Source: Niveibacterium sp. SC-1 (lineage in GTDB: Bacteria > Pseudomonadota > Gammaproteobacteria > Burkholderiales > Rhodocyclaceae). Taken from it: a DNA stretch of 64,000 nt. The notes beneath the pieces are model-generated. The model made no database searches. It saw only the letters and a list, made by a program, of their open reading frames with translations, and had not been told where the DNA came from. Location of the stretch: positions 1,922,001 to 1,986,000 of the forward strand of contig NZ_CP151275.1 of assembly GCF_038235435.1 (NCBI RefSeq), in the 5' to 3' direction. Below are positions 9,501-17,099 of the stretch, piece by piece; position 1 is the stretch's first letter, and every line of letters begins with the position of its first letter. The translations under genes were made by a program, and so were the position numbers.

Positions 9501-10917
9501 CTACCAGGGCGCGAACGGGACGATCGTACTGAACACCTACCTGTTCAGCGATGGCTCGGCCTCCGACCAGCTGGTGGTCGACGGCGGTCAGGCCAGCGGC
9601 AGTTCCAATCTGCAGATCCGCAACGCGGGTGGCCCCGGCGCCATGACGAACGGGAACGGGATCCAGGTGGTCGACGCGGTCAACGGCGCGACGACCGAGG
9701 CGGGATCGTTCCGCTTGCTCAGCCAGGTGAAGGCCGGGCCGTACGAATACAGGCTGCACCGGGGCAGCCTGGACGACAGCAACGGCGAGGCCTGGTATCT
9801 GCGTTCGCACACGGAAACGCCGGCCGATCCGCAGGATCCCGGAGTGACCCCCGAGTCGGGGACTACGGAACCGGGGACTACGGAGCCAGGGACGACAGCG
9901 ACTTCGCCGCCCCACCCGATAGCGCATCCGGTCTATCGACGCGAGGTCTCGCTCTACAGCGGTATTCCCGCCTTGCCCCTGATCTATGGCAGGGCGATCG
10001 TCGATACCCTGCACGAACGGGTTGGCGAGGAACGCCGGTATGACCCGGAGCCGCTGCCGCAGGAAACGCAGGATGAAGGGCCGTCCCTCGCCTGGGGCCG
10101 CGCGATCTACGGCGCTGGCGACAACGCCATGGGGACGCTCGACTCCCGCTACGACCTGCAGGCGGTGCAGCTCGGCGTGGATCTGTATCGGCGGGAAAAG
10201 CCCGACGGCAGCCACGATCAGGCAGGCGTCTCCATGCAGTTCGGCAAGGCCGAGGCCGACATCACGCATACCGACGGGGGCTACGCCGGGAAGAACCTCC
10301 TGCGCAGCCAGGGCATTGGTGGGTACTGGACCCACTTCTGGCAGCAGGGCGCCTATCTCGATGGCGTGCTGCAGGTGAATCGCTTCGAGGTCGAGGCCCA
10401 ACCCCTTGAAATTGCCGGGCTGGAAACCCGCGGACATGGGCTGACCGCTTCGCTGGAGGCCGGCTACCCCGCCCTTGTTGATGAGGAGCGACGCGTCTTC
10501 GTCGAACCCCAGGCGCAGCTTGTCTACACCAACGTTCGCTTGAGCGACACCGGGGATGATGCGGCGAACGTCCGCTTCCGCGAGGCGTCCAGTCTGGTCG
10601 GGCGACTGGGCCTGCGGGTGCATCGCGACTGGTACCGCTCCGACGATGGCGGGCCTGCGCTGCGGACGAACGTCTGGCTGCGCCCCAGCGTCTGGCATGA
10701 GTTCAAGGGCCGCACCGGCACCGAGTTCTCGTCGGCCGAAGGCTACGTCCCCTTCACGGTCGAGCTGGGCGGTACCTGGGGCGAGCTCAACCTCGGCGCC
10801 GATCGGCAACTGAGCAAGGACACCGCCCTGACCGGTTCGCTCGGTTATCAGAAGTCCTTCGGCGGTGGCGAAAGCTACGGCTATGAGGCCATGGTCGGCG
10901 TCAAGCTAAGGTTCTGA
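6523..10917 (+). CDS. Autotransporter (type Va secretion) with pertactin-like beta-helix passenger
   Basis: This is a self-secreting outer-membrane protein of 1,464 residues. An extended-type signal peptide (about residues 1-42, with basic and hydrophobic parts) leads into a passenger of about 1,050 residues made of imperfect Gly/Ser/Thr-rich repeats (STTGA, GHGV and variants) typical of a right-handed beta-helix. A short GTTEPGTTEPGTT linker (about 1113-1125) follows, then a pertactin-like RREVSLYSGIPALP segment and a C-terminal beta-barrel (about 1190-1464) ending in Phe. The start has GGAGAG upstream. Likely roles are adhesion or surface enzymatic activity. No RGD or protease triad was recognised. 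It is divergent from the fused regulator. Confidence 0.9.
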   Translation: MDQSSSRKESPHERMRRSLIMQAVGLALAGLAGPGVSEAEADTSVLVSGASGIDSSGTHSGETIKLGAPLTTGVDAGAAEDIHFDAGRVQNSAVTAANARGQTGLHAADGGRVSATGSSVVLEPKTGAGVIITANDLTGAIAEAGGTVCLKDSDVLVGGGAKGNNNRGLVASGAGSVIDMSGGSVTAASWGAAGILVEQGGSVELADGARVSTSGVRSATTGGSHGVHVSGDGSRFVGHDVSVSTTGASAYGLRVDNGASASLDQATVSTAGGNGHGVLAQGEHARVAISGGEIATSGKGSTGVWARDGAQVRLEGGTRVLTSGAALSAASPVDDEKTLSLSHGLLATGAGSLIEADTASLQIAAGSASAARAEDEARIVLSGGTVEVSGSATSTATTAALHALGGGRIEATGLDLLASGTNVGGARAEGAGSSVSLRDSTASVSGAGSIANPAAGARAMGGGQVVIEDGSLSVHGLTFGHGVVAEGVGSRAVVSNSSVSVDGNRSIGAYIVGGASGSMSNSSISVDAPVGAVGPWSPGVLVEGAGSTLTMTDVDVVTTPKTSAGVAARDGGSITLDNGRITTSGNYSTGLSGGASSATAGGSTIVARNVTIETHGNDNAMGVLADQGATVHIQGGSVITTGNGSPVASNLTFPHGLAARNPGALLVAEGTSVLTRGSQAYGAAVDDGGSMVLRGLVVKTEGEYSNGLYAGIGSAKPGNVSLVASDLSVATLGSHAAGALVSRQHKAETATLDLTNATISTQGAQSHGLHSESGAELNARNTVVSTTGAGSLGALVANSATLQLDVASVATTGAAGHGLATKYGGSVDANNVVVQVRGDQAAALYAQGAEDQPAVARVAGASLQNRDGATVAVAGVADLAFSNVVAGGSGQWLNVDRSVASGGVALPDMGTGQWQGIGQTSDSVGRASVDLSASVVTGSARTTSGSTADVTMRDTSIWRLTADSNLSALRNEGSLIEFSPPAGGQYKRLVVNNYQGANGTIVLNTYLFSDGSASDQLVVDGGQASGSSNLQIRNAGGPGAMTNGNGIQVVDAVNGATTEAGSFRLLSQVKAGPYEYRLHRGSLDDSNGEAWYLRSHTETPADPQDPGVTPESGTTEPGTTEPGTTATSPPHPIAHPVYRREVSLYSGIPALPLIYGRAIVDTLHERVGEERRYDPEPLPQETQDEGPSLAWGRAIYGAGDNAMGTLDSRYDLQAVQLGVDLYRREKPDGSHDQAGVSMQFGKAEADITHTDGGYAGKNLLRSQGIGGYWTHFWQQGAYLDGVLQVNRFEVEAQPLEIAGLETRGHGLTASLEAGYPALVDEERRVFVEPQAQLVYTNVRLSDTGDDAANVRFREASSLVGRLGLRVHRDWYRSDDGGPALRTNVWLRPSVWHEFKGRTGTEFSSAEGYVPFTVELGGTWGELNLGADRQLSKDTALTGSLGYQKSFGGGESYGYEAMVGVKLRF

Positions 10918-10940
10918 CAGCCGCTCCGCCTGTGCCCAGC

Positions 10941-10973
10941 GGCCCTGCGCGCGGTCCATCCGCGCGGAGGGCC
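10941..10973. terminator. Long hairpin between convergent genes
   Basis: GGCCCT-CGCGCGG pairs with CCGCGCG-AGGGCC across a short loop, giving a strong stem between the ends of the autotransporter and glyA genes. There is no T run on either side, so it is a candidate bidirectional terminator or a 3' protective structure rather than a classical intrinsic terminator. Confidence 0.5.
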
Positions 10974-10980
10974 GGTTCGC

Positions 10981-12276
10981 TCAGGGCATCGGGTAGCGGA
11001 CGCAGAGTTCGCGCACTTCGCCTGCGATGCGCGCGAGCACCGCCTCGTCGAGCCCGCTGTCGACCGCCGAAGCGATCCACGCGCCGATCTGCCGGAACTC
11101 CGCCTCGCCGAAGCCGCGGGCGCTCATCGCCGGCGAACCCAGGCGCAGTCCGGACGGATCGCGCGGCGGGCGAGTATCCCAGGGCACGGCGTTGTAGTTG
11201 GCGACGAGGCCGGCGCGGTCGAGCGCCTGAGCCACGGGTTTGCCGCCGAGCCCCTTGCTGCGCAGGTCAACCAGCACCAGGTGGTTGTCGGTGCCGCCGG
11301 TGACGAGTTCGAAGCCGTGCTCGAGCAGGCTGTCGGCCAGCGCTGCTGCATTGCTGACGCAGGCCTGCGCATAGCGGGCGAATTCCGGCGTCGTGGCCTC
11401 TTTCATGCAGACCGCGATGGCCGCGGTGATCGCGTTGTGCGGGCCGCCCTGCAGGCCGGGGAACACCGCTTTGTCGATGCGTGCGGCGTGCGCTTCGCGA
11501 CACAGGATCATCGCGCCGCGCGGGCCGCGCAGGGACTTGTGCGTGGTGGTGGTGACCACGTCGGCGTAGGGCAAGGGCGAAGGGTGTACGCCGCCAGCGA
11601 CCAGTCCGGCGAAGTGCGCCATGTCGACCATCAGGATCGCGCCGACTTCATCGGCGATGCTGCGGAAGGCGGCGAAGTCCTGGTGGCGCGGATAGGCGGT
11701 ATGGCCCGCGATGATGAGCCTGGGTTGGAGTTCGCGCGCTTGGGCGCGGATCGCGTCGTAGTCCAGGCGTCCGGTTTCGCGCGATAGGCCGTAGTGCTGC
11801 ACGTTCCAGTGCTTGCCGGTGAGCGAGACCCTGGCGCCGTGGGTGAGGTGGCCACCGTGGGCGAGATCCAGTGCAAGGACGGGGTCTCCCGGCTGCAGGA
11901 AGGCGAGATAGACCGCGAGGTTGGCGGGCGAGCCGGAATGCGGCTGCACGTTCACATGCTCGGCGCCGAAGAGCGATTTCGCCCGCGCGATGGCGAGCCG
12001 CTCGACCTTGTCGATGTTCTGCTGGCCTTCGTAGTAGCGCGCGCCGGGGTAGCCCTCGGAATACTTGTTGGCGAGCAGGCTCGCGCTGGCTTCGCGCACG
12101 GCGCGCGAGGCGTAGTTCTCCGAGGCGATCAGGCGCACGGTCTCGCGCTGGCGCACGGCCTCGTCGTCGATGAATCCGGCGAGTTCCGGGTCGAACTGCG
12201 CGAGCGAAGGCGCGACCGACGCGTCGGCGGGAGCGAAGGAAGGAGCGGGGGAGCGGGAAGCTGAAGCGGACTGCAT
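10981..12276 (-). CDS. glyA: Serine hydroxymethyltransferase (GlyA paralogue)
   Basis: This 431-residue PLP enzyme interconverts serine and glycine with transfer of a one-carbon unit to tetrahydrofolate. The PLP lysine is Lys247 in VTTTTHKSLRGPRG; other family blocks seen are LIASENYAS, KYSEGYPG, and VDMAHFAGLVAGG. I chose ATG 12276 because GGAGG lies six bases upstream; the frame stays open further up only because it reads through the probable riboswitch. The N-terminus has about 20 extra Ser/Ala/Pro-rich residues compared with the common 415-residue form. It is not next to nrdR, as the usual betaproteobacterial glyA is, so it is probably a second copy under separate folate/purine control. 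Confidence 0.9.
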   Translation of the reverse strand: MQSASASRSPAPSFAPADASVAPSLAQFDPELAGFIDDEAVRQRETVRLIASENYASRAVREASASLLANKYSEGYPGARYYEGQQNIDKVERLAIARAKSLFGAEHVNVQPHSGSPANLAVYLAFLQPGDPVLALDLAHGGHLTHGARVSLTGKHWNVQHYGLSRETGRLDYDAIRAQARELQPRLIIAGHTAYPRHQDFAAFRSIADEVGAILMVDMAHFAGLVAGGVHPSPLPYADVVTTTTHKSLRGPRGAMILCREAHAARIDKAVFPGLQGGPHNAITAAIAVCMKEATTPEFARYAQACVSNAAALADSLLEHGFELVTGGTDNHLVLVDLRSKGLGGKPVAQALDRAGLVANYNAVPWDTRPPRDPSGLRLGSPAMSARGFGEAEFRQIGAWIASAVDSGLDEAVLARIAGEVRELCVRYPMP

Positions 12277-12344
12277 GGCGACCTCCAGTGTCGGTGATGC
12301 CGAACGTGGAGGCCGCGCGGGCGAGCCATGCCAGGTTCGGCAGG

Positions 12345-12435
12345 GATTCGCCCAGACGCGCGGCTTGACCGGCGGGAACCGGATCCGCACTCCCTCGGGG
12401 TGGTGCTCCCCTGGATCGCGTCAGTCATGCGGACC
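12345..12435 (-). promoter_or_regulatory. Probable ZTP (pfl) riboswitch upstream of glyA
   Basis: On the minus strand TCCGCA (12428-12433) pairs with TGCGGA (12384-12389), enclosing TGACTGACG, a GGGG/CCCC hairpin and CGAGGGAG, which resembles the pfl motif core (rUGaCUGGC ... CCGGGGAGC). A linker then leads to GCCGCGCGTCTGGGC (12350-12364), resembling the conserved CCGCCUGGGC 3' domain. ZTP riboswitches sense the purine intermediate ZTP/ZMP as a sign of low 10-formyl-THF and commonly precede glyA. The match is from memory of the consensus, not from a covariance model. Confidence 0.7.
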
Positions 12436-12508
12436 GCCCAAGCTTAGCGGCGGGGCGTGTCCCGCCGCAAGCTGGCGATGTTGCGTGCGCCGCAGCGCAC
12501 GGCGAGGC

Positions 12509-13657
12509 TCAGCGGATGGCTTCGCCCTGCGCGTTGATCACCGCGAGTTCGACGAAGTGCGAGCCGCTGCGCGAGTTGTTGTCGAAGCTCAGCGCATAGC
12601 CGCCCAGGTCGAAACCCTTGAGTGATTGCAGCGCCTGCGTGAGCTTCGCGGAATCCGCGTTCGCGCCGGCGCGACGCAGGCCTTCGATCAGGACTTGGGC
12701 CGCGATATAGCCTTCGAGGAAGGACACGGTCGGGTTCACGTCTTCCACTTCGGCGCCGGCCGCACGCAGGTCGCTGATGAAGCGACGCACTACCGGTACG
12801 CCTTCGTTGCGCGGGCTGGGAACGACCTGCGCGACCACCGCGCCGCGCGCGGCGACGAGACCTGCTGCGGTCACGAAGAGGCGGGTATCGGTGCTGGACA
12901 GCGCGAACAGCGTTGCCGCACCGCCGGCCTGGTAGTAGTCGCTGGCAAAGGCGGCCGAGCCAGGCGTGGCGCTTACCAGCAACACGGCCTGGTGCTGCGA
13001 CTTGGTGATCGGCGGCACCGCCTTGCGCACGTCGGGCCGCACGCGCAAATCGGCGGTGGGGACGAAGGAGGCCGAAGCGACGACTTCCACGCCGGCCGCC
13101 GGCGCCATCTTCTGGACTGCGGCGAAGGCTTCCTTGCCGAAGGCGTCGTCCTGGTAGACCACGGCCAGGCGCTTGAGGCCCGAGCCCGCGCAGTGCTTGA
13201 GGATCGCGGCGATCTCGTCGCCGTACGTGGCGCGGGTGAGGAACAGGCCTGCGGCGCCCGACTGCGCGGCCGAGAGCGAGCCCGTCTTGGGCCCGACCAT
13301 CGGGATACCGGCGTCGAGGAAGACACGCTTCTGGATGAGCGCGTCCATGGAGGCGGCGCTGCCACCGGCCACGAAGGCGATCGGCTTGAGGCGCTTGAGC
13401 TGGTCCTGCGCCTTGCTCAGCGTGGCGTCGACCTCGTCGAGGTTGTCCTCATCGACCAGCTTGAGCTTGCGGCCAGCGACGCCGCCTTTGGCGTTGGCAG
13501 TGTTGAAAGCCAGTTGGACGCCGGCGAGCATTTCGCCGCCGGTCGCGGCGTTTCGGCCGCTCTTGGGCACCAGGCTTGTGACCACCCATTCCTGGGCGAG
13601 AGCGATGGGGCTGGCCAGGCAAGCCATGAGGCAGGCGGCCGCGGTCAATGTGCGCAT
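12509..13657 (-). CDS. ABC transporter substrate-binding protein (Leu/Ile/Val-binding type)
   Basis: This 382-residue periplasmic protein has a clear signal peptide (MRTLTAAACLMACLASPIALA, cleavage near residue 21) followed by the two-lobed type I periplasmic-binding fold used by branched-chain amino-acid and amide ABC importers. Recognisable blocks are AGVQLAFNTANAKGGVAGRKL and EGYIAAQVLIEGLRRAG. It is closely related along its whole length to the next gene upstream and lies about 106 bases after it. No permease or ATPase genes accompany the pair, so they either serve a transporter encoded elsewhere or act as sensors. Ligand is unknown. Confidence 0.85.
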   Translation of the reverse strand: MRTLTAAACLMACLASPIALAQEWVVTSLVPKSGRNAATGGEMLAGVQLAFNTANAKGGVAGRKLKLVDEDNLDEVDATLSKAQDQLKRLKPIAFVAGGSAASMDALIQKRVFLDAGIPMVGPKTGSLSAAQSGAAGLFLTRATYGDEIAAILKHCAGSGLKRLAVVYQDDAFGKEAFAAVQKMAPAAGVEVVASASFVPTADLRVRPDVRKAVPPITKSQHQAVLLVSATPGSAAFASDYYQAGGAATLFALSSTDTRLFVTAAGLVAARGAVVAQVVPSPRNEGVPVVRRFISDLRAAGAEVEDVNPTVSFLEGYIAAQVLIEGLRRAGANADSAKLTQALQSLKGFDLGGYALSFDNNSRSGSHFVELAVINAQGEAIR

Positions 13658-13763
13658 GTATCGGTTCTCCTATCGGCACTATTGTTTTGACTTGTGTGCA
13701 GCCCGGCGCCGACGAGTGGGACCGCCAGCGGCGGCCCCGGGTACGACGTGAAGCAAGTGTTGC

Positions 13764-14921
13764 TCAGCGAATTGCTTCGCCGGTGCTGCTGATAACTGCA
13801 AGCTCGACGAAATTCGAGCCACTGCGTGAATTCGAATCAAAGCTCACCTGATAGCCACCCAGGTCGAAGTTGCGCAGGCCTTGCAGGGCCTGGGTGAGCT
13901 TCGCCGGGTCGGCGCTGGCGCCAGCGCGACGCAGGCCTTCGATCAGGACCTGGGCGGCGATGTAGCCCTCCACGAAACTGGGCGAGGGATTCACATCCTC
14001 GATCTCGGCGCCACCGGCGCGCAGGTCTGCGATCAGCTTGCGGATGACGGGCTTGGACTCGTTGCGGACAGAGGGCACCACCTGGGCGATAACCAGCCCA
14101 CGAGAGGGCGCAATGCCCGCACGCTGCACCACCAGCGGCGACTCTGAGCTCGATAGCGCAAAGCGCACGCCGAAGGCGCCGCGTGCCGGGTTGTAGACCT
14201 GCACGAAATCCGCGGTAGCCGGCGTGGTCGCGGCGAAGATCACCGCCTGGTGCGGCACTGCAAGAACGGTCTTGACGGCCTTGTCGGTCTGCACCGGCTG
14301 GATCACGCTTTCGACGGCCGGCTCATAACTTGCGCTGACGACGATTTCCACGCCGGCCGGGCCCGCCAGCTTCTGGGCAGCCGCGAGTGCGTCCTTGCCG
14401 AAAGAGTCGTTCTGATAGATGAAAGCCAGTCTCTTCATGCCCGAGACCGAGCAGTGCTTGAGGATGGCCGCGAGTTCATCGGCGTAGGTGGCGCGGGTGA
14501 GGAAGACTTCCGGCTGCCCGGACAAGGCAGCGGCGAGTGCGCCGGTCTTCGCGCCCACCAGGGGGATGCCTGCCTGGACGAACACCTTTTCGCGCACCAG
14601 GGCTTCCGAACCTGCCGAGTCGCCGGTGGCGAGGAAGGCGATCGGATGCTCCTTCGCGATCAGCTCACGGGCCTTGGTAACCGACTGTGCAGCCTGGTCG
14701 GCATTGTCTTCGGCGACCAGACGCAGCTTGCGACCCGCGATGCCGCCCTTGTTGTTGACCGTGTTGAAAGCCAGTTGGGCGCCGGCGCGCAAGTCGTTTC
14801 CGCTGGCCGCAAGCGGCCCGCTCGTAGGGGAAACGTTGCCGACGACCCAATCCGCTCCGCTCGCAGGGCCGATCGCGACGCAGCTCGCGAGTAACCCCAA
14901 GATCATCAATGATTTTTTCAT
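13764..14921 (-). CDS. ABC transporter substrate-binding protein, tandem paralogue
   Basis: This 385-residue paralogue of the downstream gene has the signal peptide MKKSLMILGLLASCVAIGPASG followed by a type I periplasmic-binding fold. It shares long identical blocks with its neighbour: AGAQLAFNTVNNKGGIAGRKL near the N-terminus and the almost identical C-terminus ending in SSTGEAIR (the neighbour ends NAQGEAIR). The middle of the protein, including the part that should line the ligand cleft, differs more. The likely history is a local duplication followed by ligand divergence. The upstream region on this strand is AT-rich for this genome and probably carries the promoter for both genes. Confidence 0.85.
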   Translation of the reverse strand: MKKSLMILGLLASCVAIGPASGADWVVGNVSPTSGPLAASGNDLRAGAQLAFNTVNNKGGIAGRKLRLVAEDNADQAAQSVTKARELIAKEHPIAFLATGDSAGSEALVREKVFVQAGIPLVGAKTGALAAALSGQPEVFLTRATYADELAAILKHCSVSGMKRLAFIYQNDSFGKDALAAAQKLAGPAGVEIVVSASYEPAVESVIQPVQTDKAVKTVLAVPHQAVIFAATTPATADFVQVYNPARGAFGVRFALSSSESPLVVQRAGIAPSRGLVIAQVVPSVRNESKPVIRKLIADLRAGGAEIEDVNPSPSFVEGYIAAQVLIEGLRRAGASADPAKLTQALQGLRNFDLGGYQVSFDSNSRSGSNFVELAVISSTGEAIR

Positions 14922-15188
14922 TTCTGGCTTCTTCGCTTTTTTTGTAAACGTTGTAAAACGGGAAAACCTTAATGAAACAGGGCTTCATTCAGCGCTTTCG
15001 CCTTGCTTCGTGCCCTGTGAGGGGCGCGGATCAAGGCCATCCGTGAAAGCGGTCGCAGTAGCGGCGTGAATTGTTGCACATGCGGCAAAGGACGTTTCTA
15101 CGCTATACGCATGGCCCGGTCTACGGCTACCCGCCAAACGTCAAATGAAGTTAGTTTTCTGGGGATACTAAAAGATCGTGGAGGCTGC

Positions 15189-15992
15189 ATGAGCAAGGAG
15201 ATGCCAATTCGCACCGGGGTGGGCGGCTGGGTGTTCGACGAGTGGCGGGCAAACTTCTATCCATCAGATTTGCCGAAAACGCGCGAACTCGAATACGCAA
15301 GCCGCAAGCTGCGGGTGATCGAGATCAACGCCACCTTCTACGGACCCCAGAAGCCCGCGAGCTTCGCCAAGTGGCGCGAGCAGACGCCCGAGGATTTCTG
15401 CTTCACGGTGAAGGCGCCACGCCTTGCGACTCAGCGCTCGCACCTTCAGGAGGGGCTGGACAGCGCGCGCCGCTTCATCGGGGGCGGTCTGTCCGAACTG
15501 GGCAACAAGCTCGGGCCCGTGCTGTGGCAGTTCGCCCCGCACAAGCGTTTCGATCCGGACGAGCTGGCGGCTTTCCTCGACGGCCTGCCGCGCGAACTCG
15601 ATGGAAAACCCCTGCGCCACGCCCTGGATGCTCGTCATGAGAGTTTCATGTGCGAGGCCTTTGTGACACTCGCACGGCAGCGCAACATGGCCGTGGTCTT
15701 CGCCGACACTGACGAGTACCCGAGCTTTGCGGACCTGACGGCAGACTTTGTGTATGCGCGCCTCATGCGTTCGCAGGCTGAAGAGCCCGTCGGTTATCCG
15801 CAAGCGCGGCTGGACGAATGGGCGCAGCGGGCACGCGAATGGGCAGGCGGTGGGGCGCCCGCGGACCTCCCGTATGTGGCAGATCCTGCCGCAGCGCAGC
15901 AGGTCGCGCGTGAGGTCTTCCTGTTCGTGATCAGCGGCGCCAAGGCACGTGCGCCTTTCGCCGCGATGGCGCTGCAGGAACGCTGTGGCTGA
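15189..15992 (+). CDS. DUF72 family protein (YecE-like)
   Basis: This is a 267-residue soluble protein of the DUF72 family, which adopts a TIM-barrel fold of unproven function. The N-terminal block RTGVGGWVFDEWRANFYP and the following INATFYGPQKPASFAKWREQTP block are diagnostic; FCFTVKAPRLATQ follows. ATG 15189 is preceded by GGAGG at a good distance, and the longer open frame upstream lacks family similarity. The stop lies eight bases inside the next gene, so the two are likely co-translated. Confidence 0.87.
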   Translation: MSKEMPIRTGVGGWVFDEWRANFYPSDLPKTRELEYASRKLRVIEINATFYGPQKPASFAKWREQTPEDFCFTVKAPRLATQRSHLQEGLDSARRFIGGGLSELGNKLGPVLWQFAPHKRFDPDELAAFLDGLPRELDGKPLRHALDARHESFMCEAFVTLARQRNMAVVFADTDEYPSFADLTADFVYARLMRSQAEEPVGYPQARLDEWAQRAREWAGGGAPADLPYVADPAAAQQVAREVFLFVISGAKARAPFAAMALQERCG

Positions 15993-16446
15993 GCCCGCCG
16001 CAATCCGGATCTGGGTGGACGCGGATGCCTGCCCGGGCTTGATCCGCGATGTCGTCGTGCGTGCGGCCGAGCGCTGCGCGGTCGAGGCCATCTTCGTCGC
16101 CAACCGCACGACGCGGCTGCCGCCTTCGGCCTACGTGAAAGCCGTGCAGGTGGAGCAGGGTTTCGACGTGGCGGACACCCGCATCGCCGAGAGCTGCCGG
16201 CTGGGCGACCTGGTGATCACCGCCGATATTCCGCTCGCCGCGCGCGTGGTCGAGGCCGGTGCGATCGCGCTCAACCCGCGCGGCACCCTCTACACCCACG
16301 CCAACATCCGCGAACTGCTCTCCGAGCGCGACTTCATGGAAGGCCTGCGTTCCGCCGGGCTTGCGAGTGGTGGCCCGCCGGCGCTGAGCAAGAGCGACGT
16401 GCAGGCCTTTGCGCGACAGCTGGACCGCTTCCTGGCGCGCCGTTGA
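15985..16446 (+). CDS. UPF0178 family protein (YaiI/YqxD)
   Basis: This 153-residue protein belongs to the YaiI/YqxD family, a PIN-like/NYN-type fold with a predicted but unproven nuclease role. The key acidic motif VDADACP lies at about residues 12-18, and LVITADIPLAARVVEAGA and LNPRGTLYTHANI follow as in relatives. I chose the GTG at 15985 because it gives the usual length of about 150 residues and has AGGAA upstream; the longer ATG frame is inside the previous gene. It overlaps the DUF72 gene by eight bases. Confidence 0.87.
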   Translation: MAEPAAIRIWVDADACPGLIRDVVVRAAERCAVEAIFVANRTTRLPPSAYVKAVQVEQGFDVADTRIAESCRLGDLVITADIPLAARVVEAGAIALNPRGTLYTHANIRELLSERDFMEGLRSAGLASGGPPALSKSDVQAFARQLDRFLARR

Positions 16447-16611
16447 GGCGTCGATGGCCACCGTTCTGCATGCGATCTCCCGTCGGGCAGGAAATATCTC
16501 TTCCGCGTTTGACGGCCGCTTTTGAGTTCGCGCGGCAATCCGCATAGCATGCGGCGAGCTCCGGCCCACGGGGCGAATCCAGAACATCTAACAACAGGAC
16601 AAGGGAGAAGC

Positions 16612-17031
16612 ATGAACAAACCGGCACACCGGCCGACTGGCGCCTTCGTCGGCGCTTCCTGGGGCGCGCTCTTCATCGGCGTGGGCGCCTATCTCACGGG
16701 TCTGTGGAACGCACAGATGCAGCTCAACGAGAAGGGCTACTACTTCACCGTGCTGATGTACGGGCTCTTCGCCGCGGTGTCGCTGCAGAAGTGCGTGCGC
16801 GACCGGCTCGAAGGCATTCCGGTTACCGGCATGTACATCGGCATTGCCTGGATCTCGCTGGGCCTGTCGATCGGCCTGCTTGGCGTCGGCCTGTGGAACG
16901 CGACGCTCCAGCCGAGCGAGAAGGGCTTCTACGGCATGGCCTTCCTGCTCAGCCTGTTCGCAACCGTGGCGGTGCAGAAGAACGTGCGCGACCTCGCGGC
17001 GTTCAACGGCGAGATGGTGCAGCAGGACTGA
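16612..17031 (+). CDS. YiaA/YiaB family inner membrane protein
   Basis: This 139-residue protein contains two copies of the YiaA/B two-helix unit, each ending in a similar motif: [15 protein letters not shown] with LQKCVRD, and [15 protein letters not shown] with VQKNVRD. Four membrane helices result. The start at 16612 follows GGGAG. Function of the family is unknown. It is a single-gene unit closed by a good intrinsic terminator. Confidence 0.88.
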   Translation: MNKPAHRPTGAFVGASWGALFIGVGAYLTGLWNAQMQLNEKGYYFTVLMYGLFAAVSLQKCVRDRLEGIPVTGMYIGIAWISLGLSIGLLGVGLWNATLQPSEKGFYGMAFLLSLFATVAVQKNVRDLAAFNGEMVQQD

Positions 17032-17057
17032 ACGCGAATCCCCGCGTGGAGCGCATG

Positions 17058-17088
17058 AAAAAGGCCGGCGCAAGCCGGCCTTTTTTTT
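17058..17088 (+). terminator. Intrinsic terminator after the YiaA/B gene
   Basis: AAAAAGGCCGGC pairs with GCCGGCCTTTTT around a GCAA loop and is followed by further T residues. The A run on the other flank means it could also work for the convergent ygiQ transcript. Confidence 0.9.
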
Positions 17089-17099
17089 CGCGTCCGTGA

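Noticed and set aside
8818..10809. A 663-codon minus-strand open frame
   Set aside because: It is antisense to the autotransporter and arises from high third-position GC.
12277..12390. N-terminal extension of glyA
   Set aside because: It reads through the probable riboswitch, and ATG 12276 has a good ribosome site.
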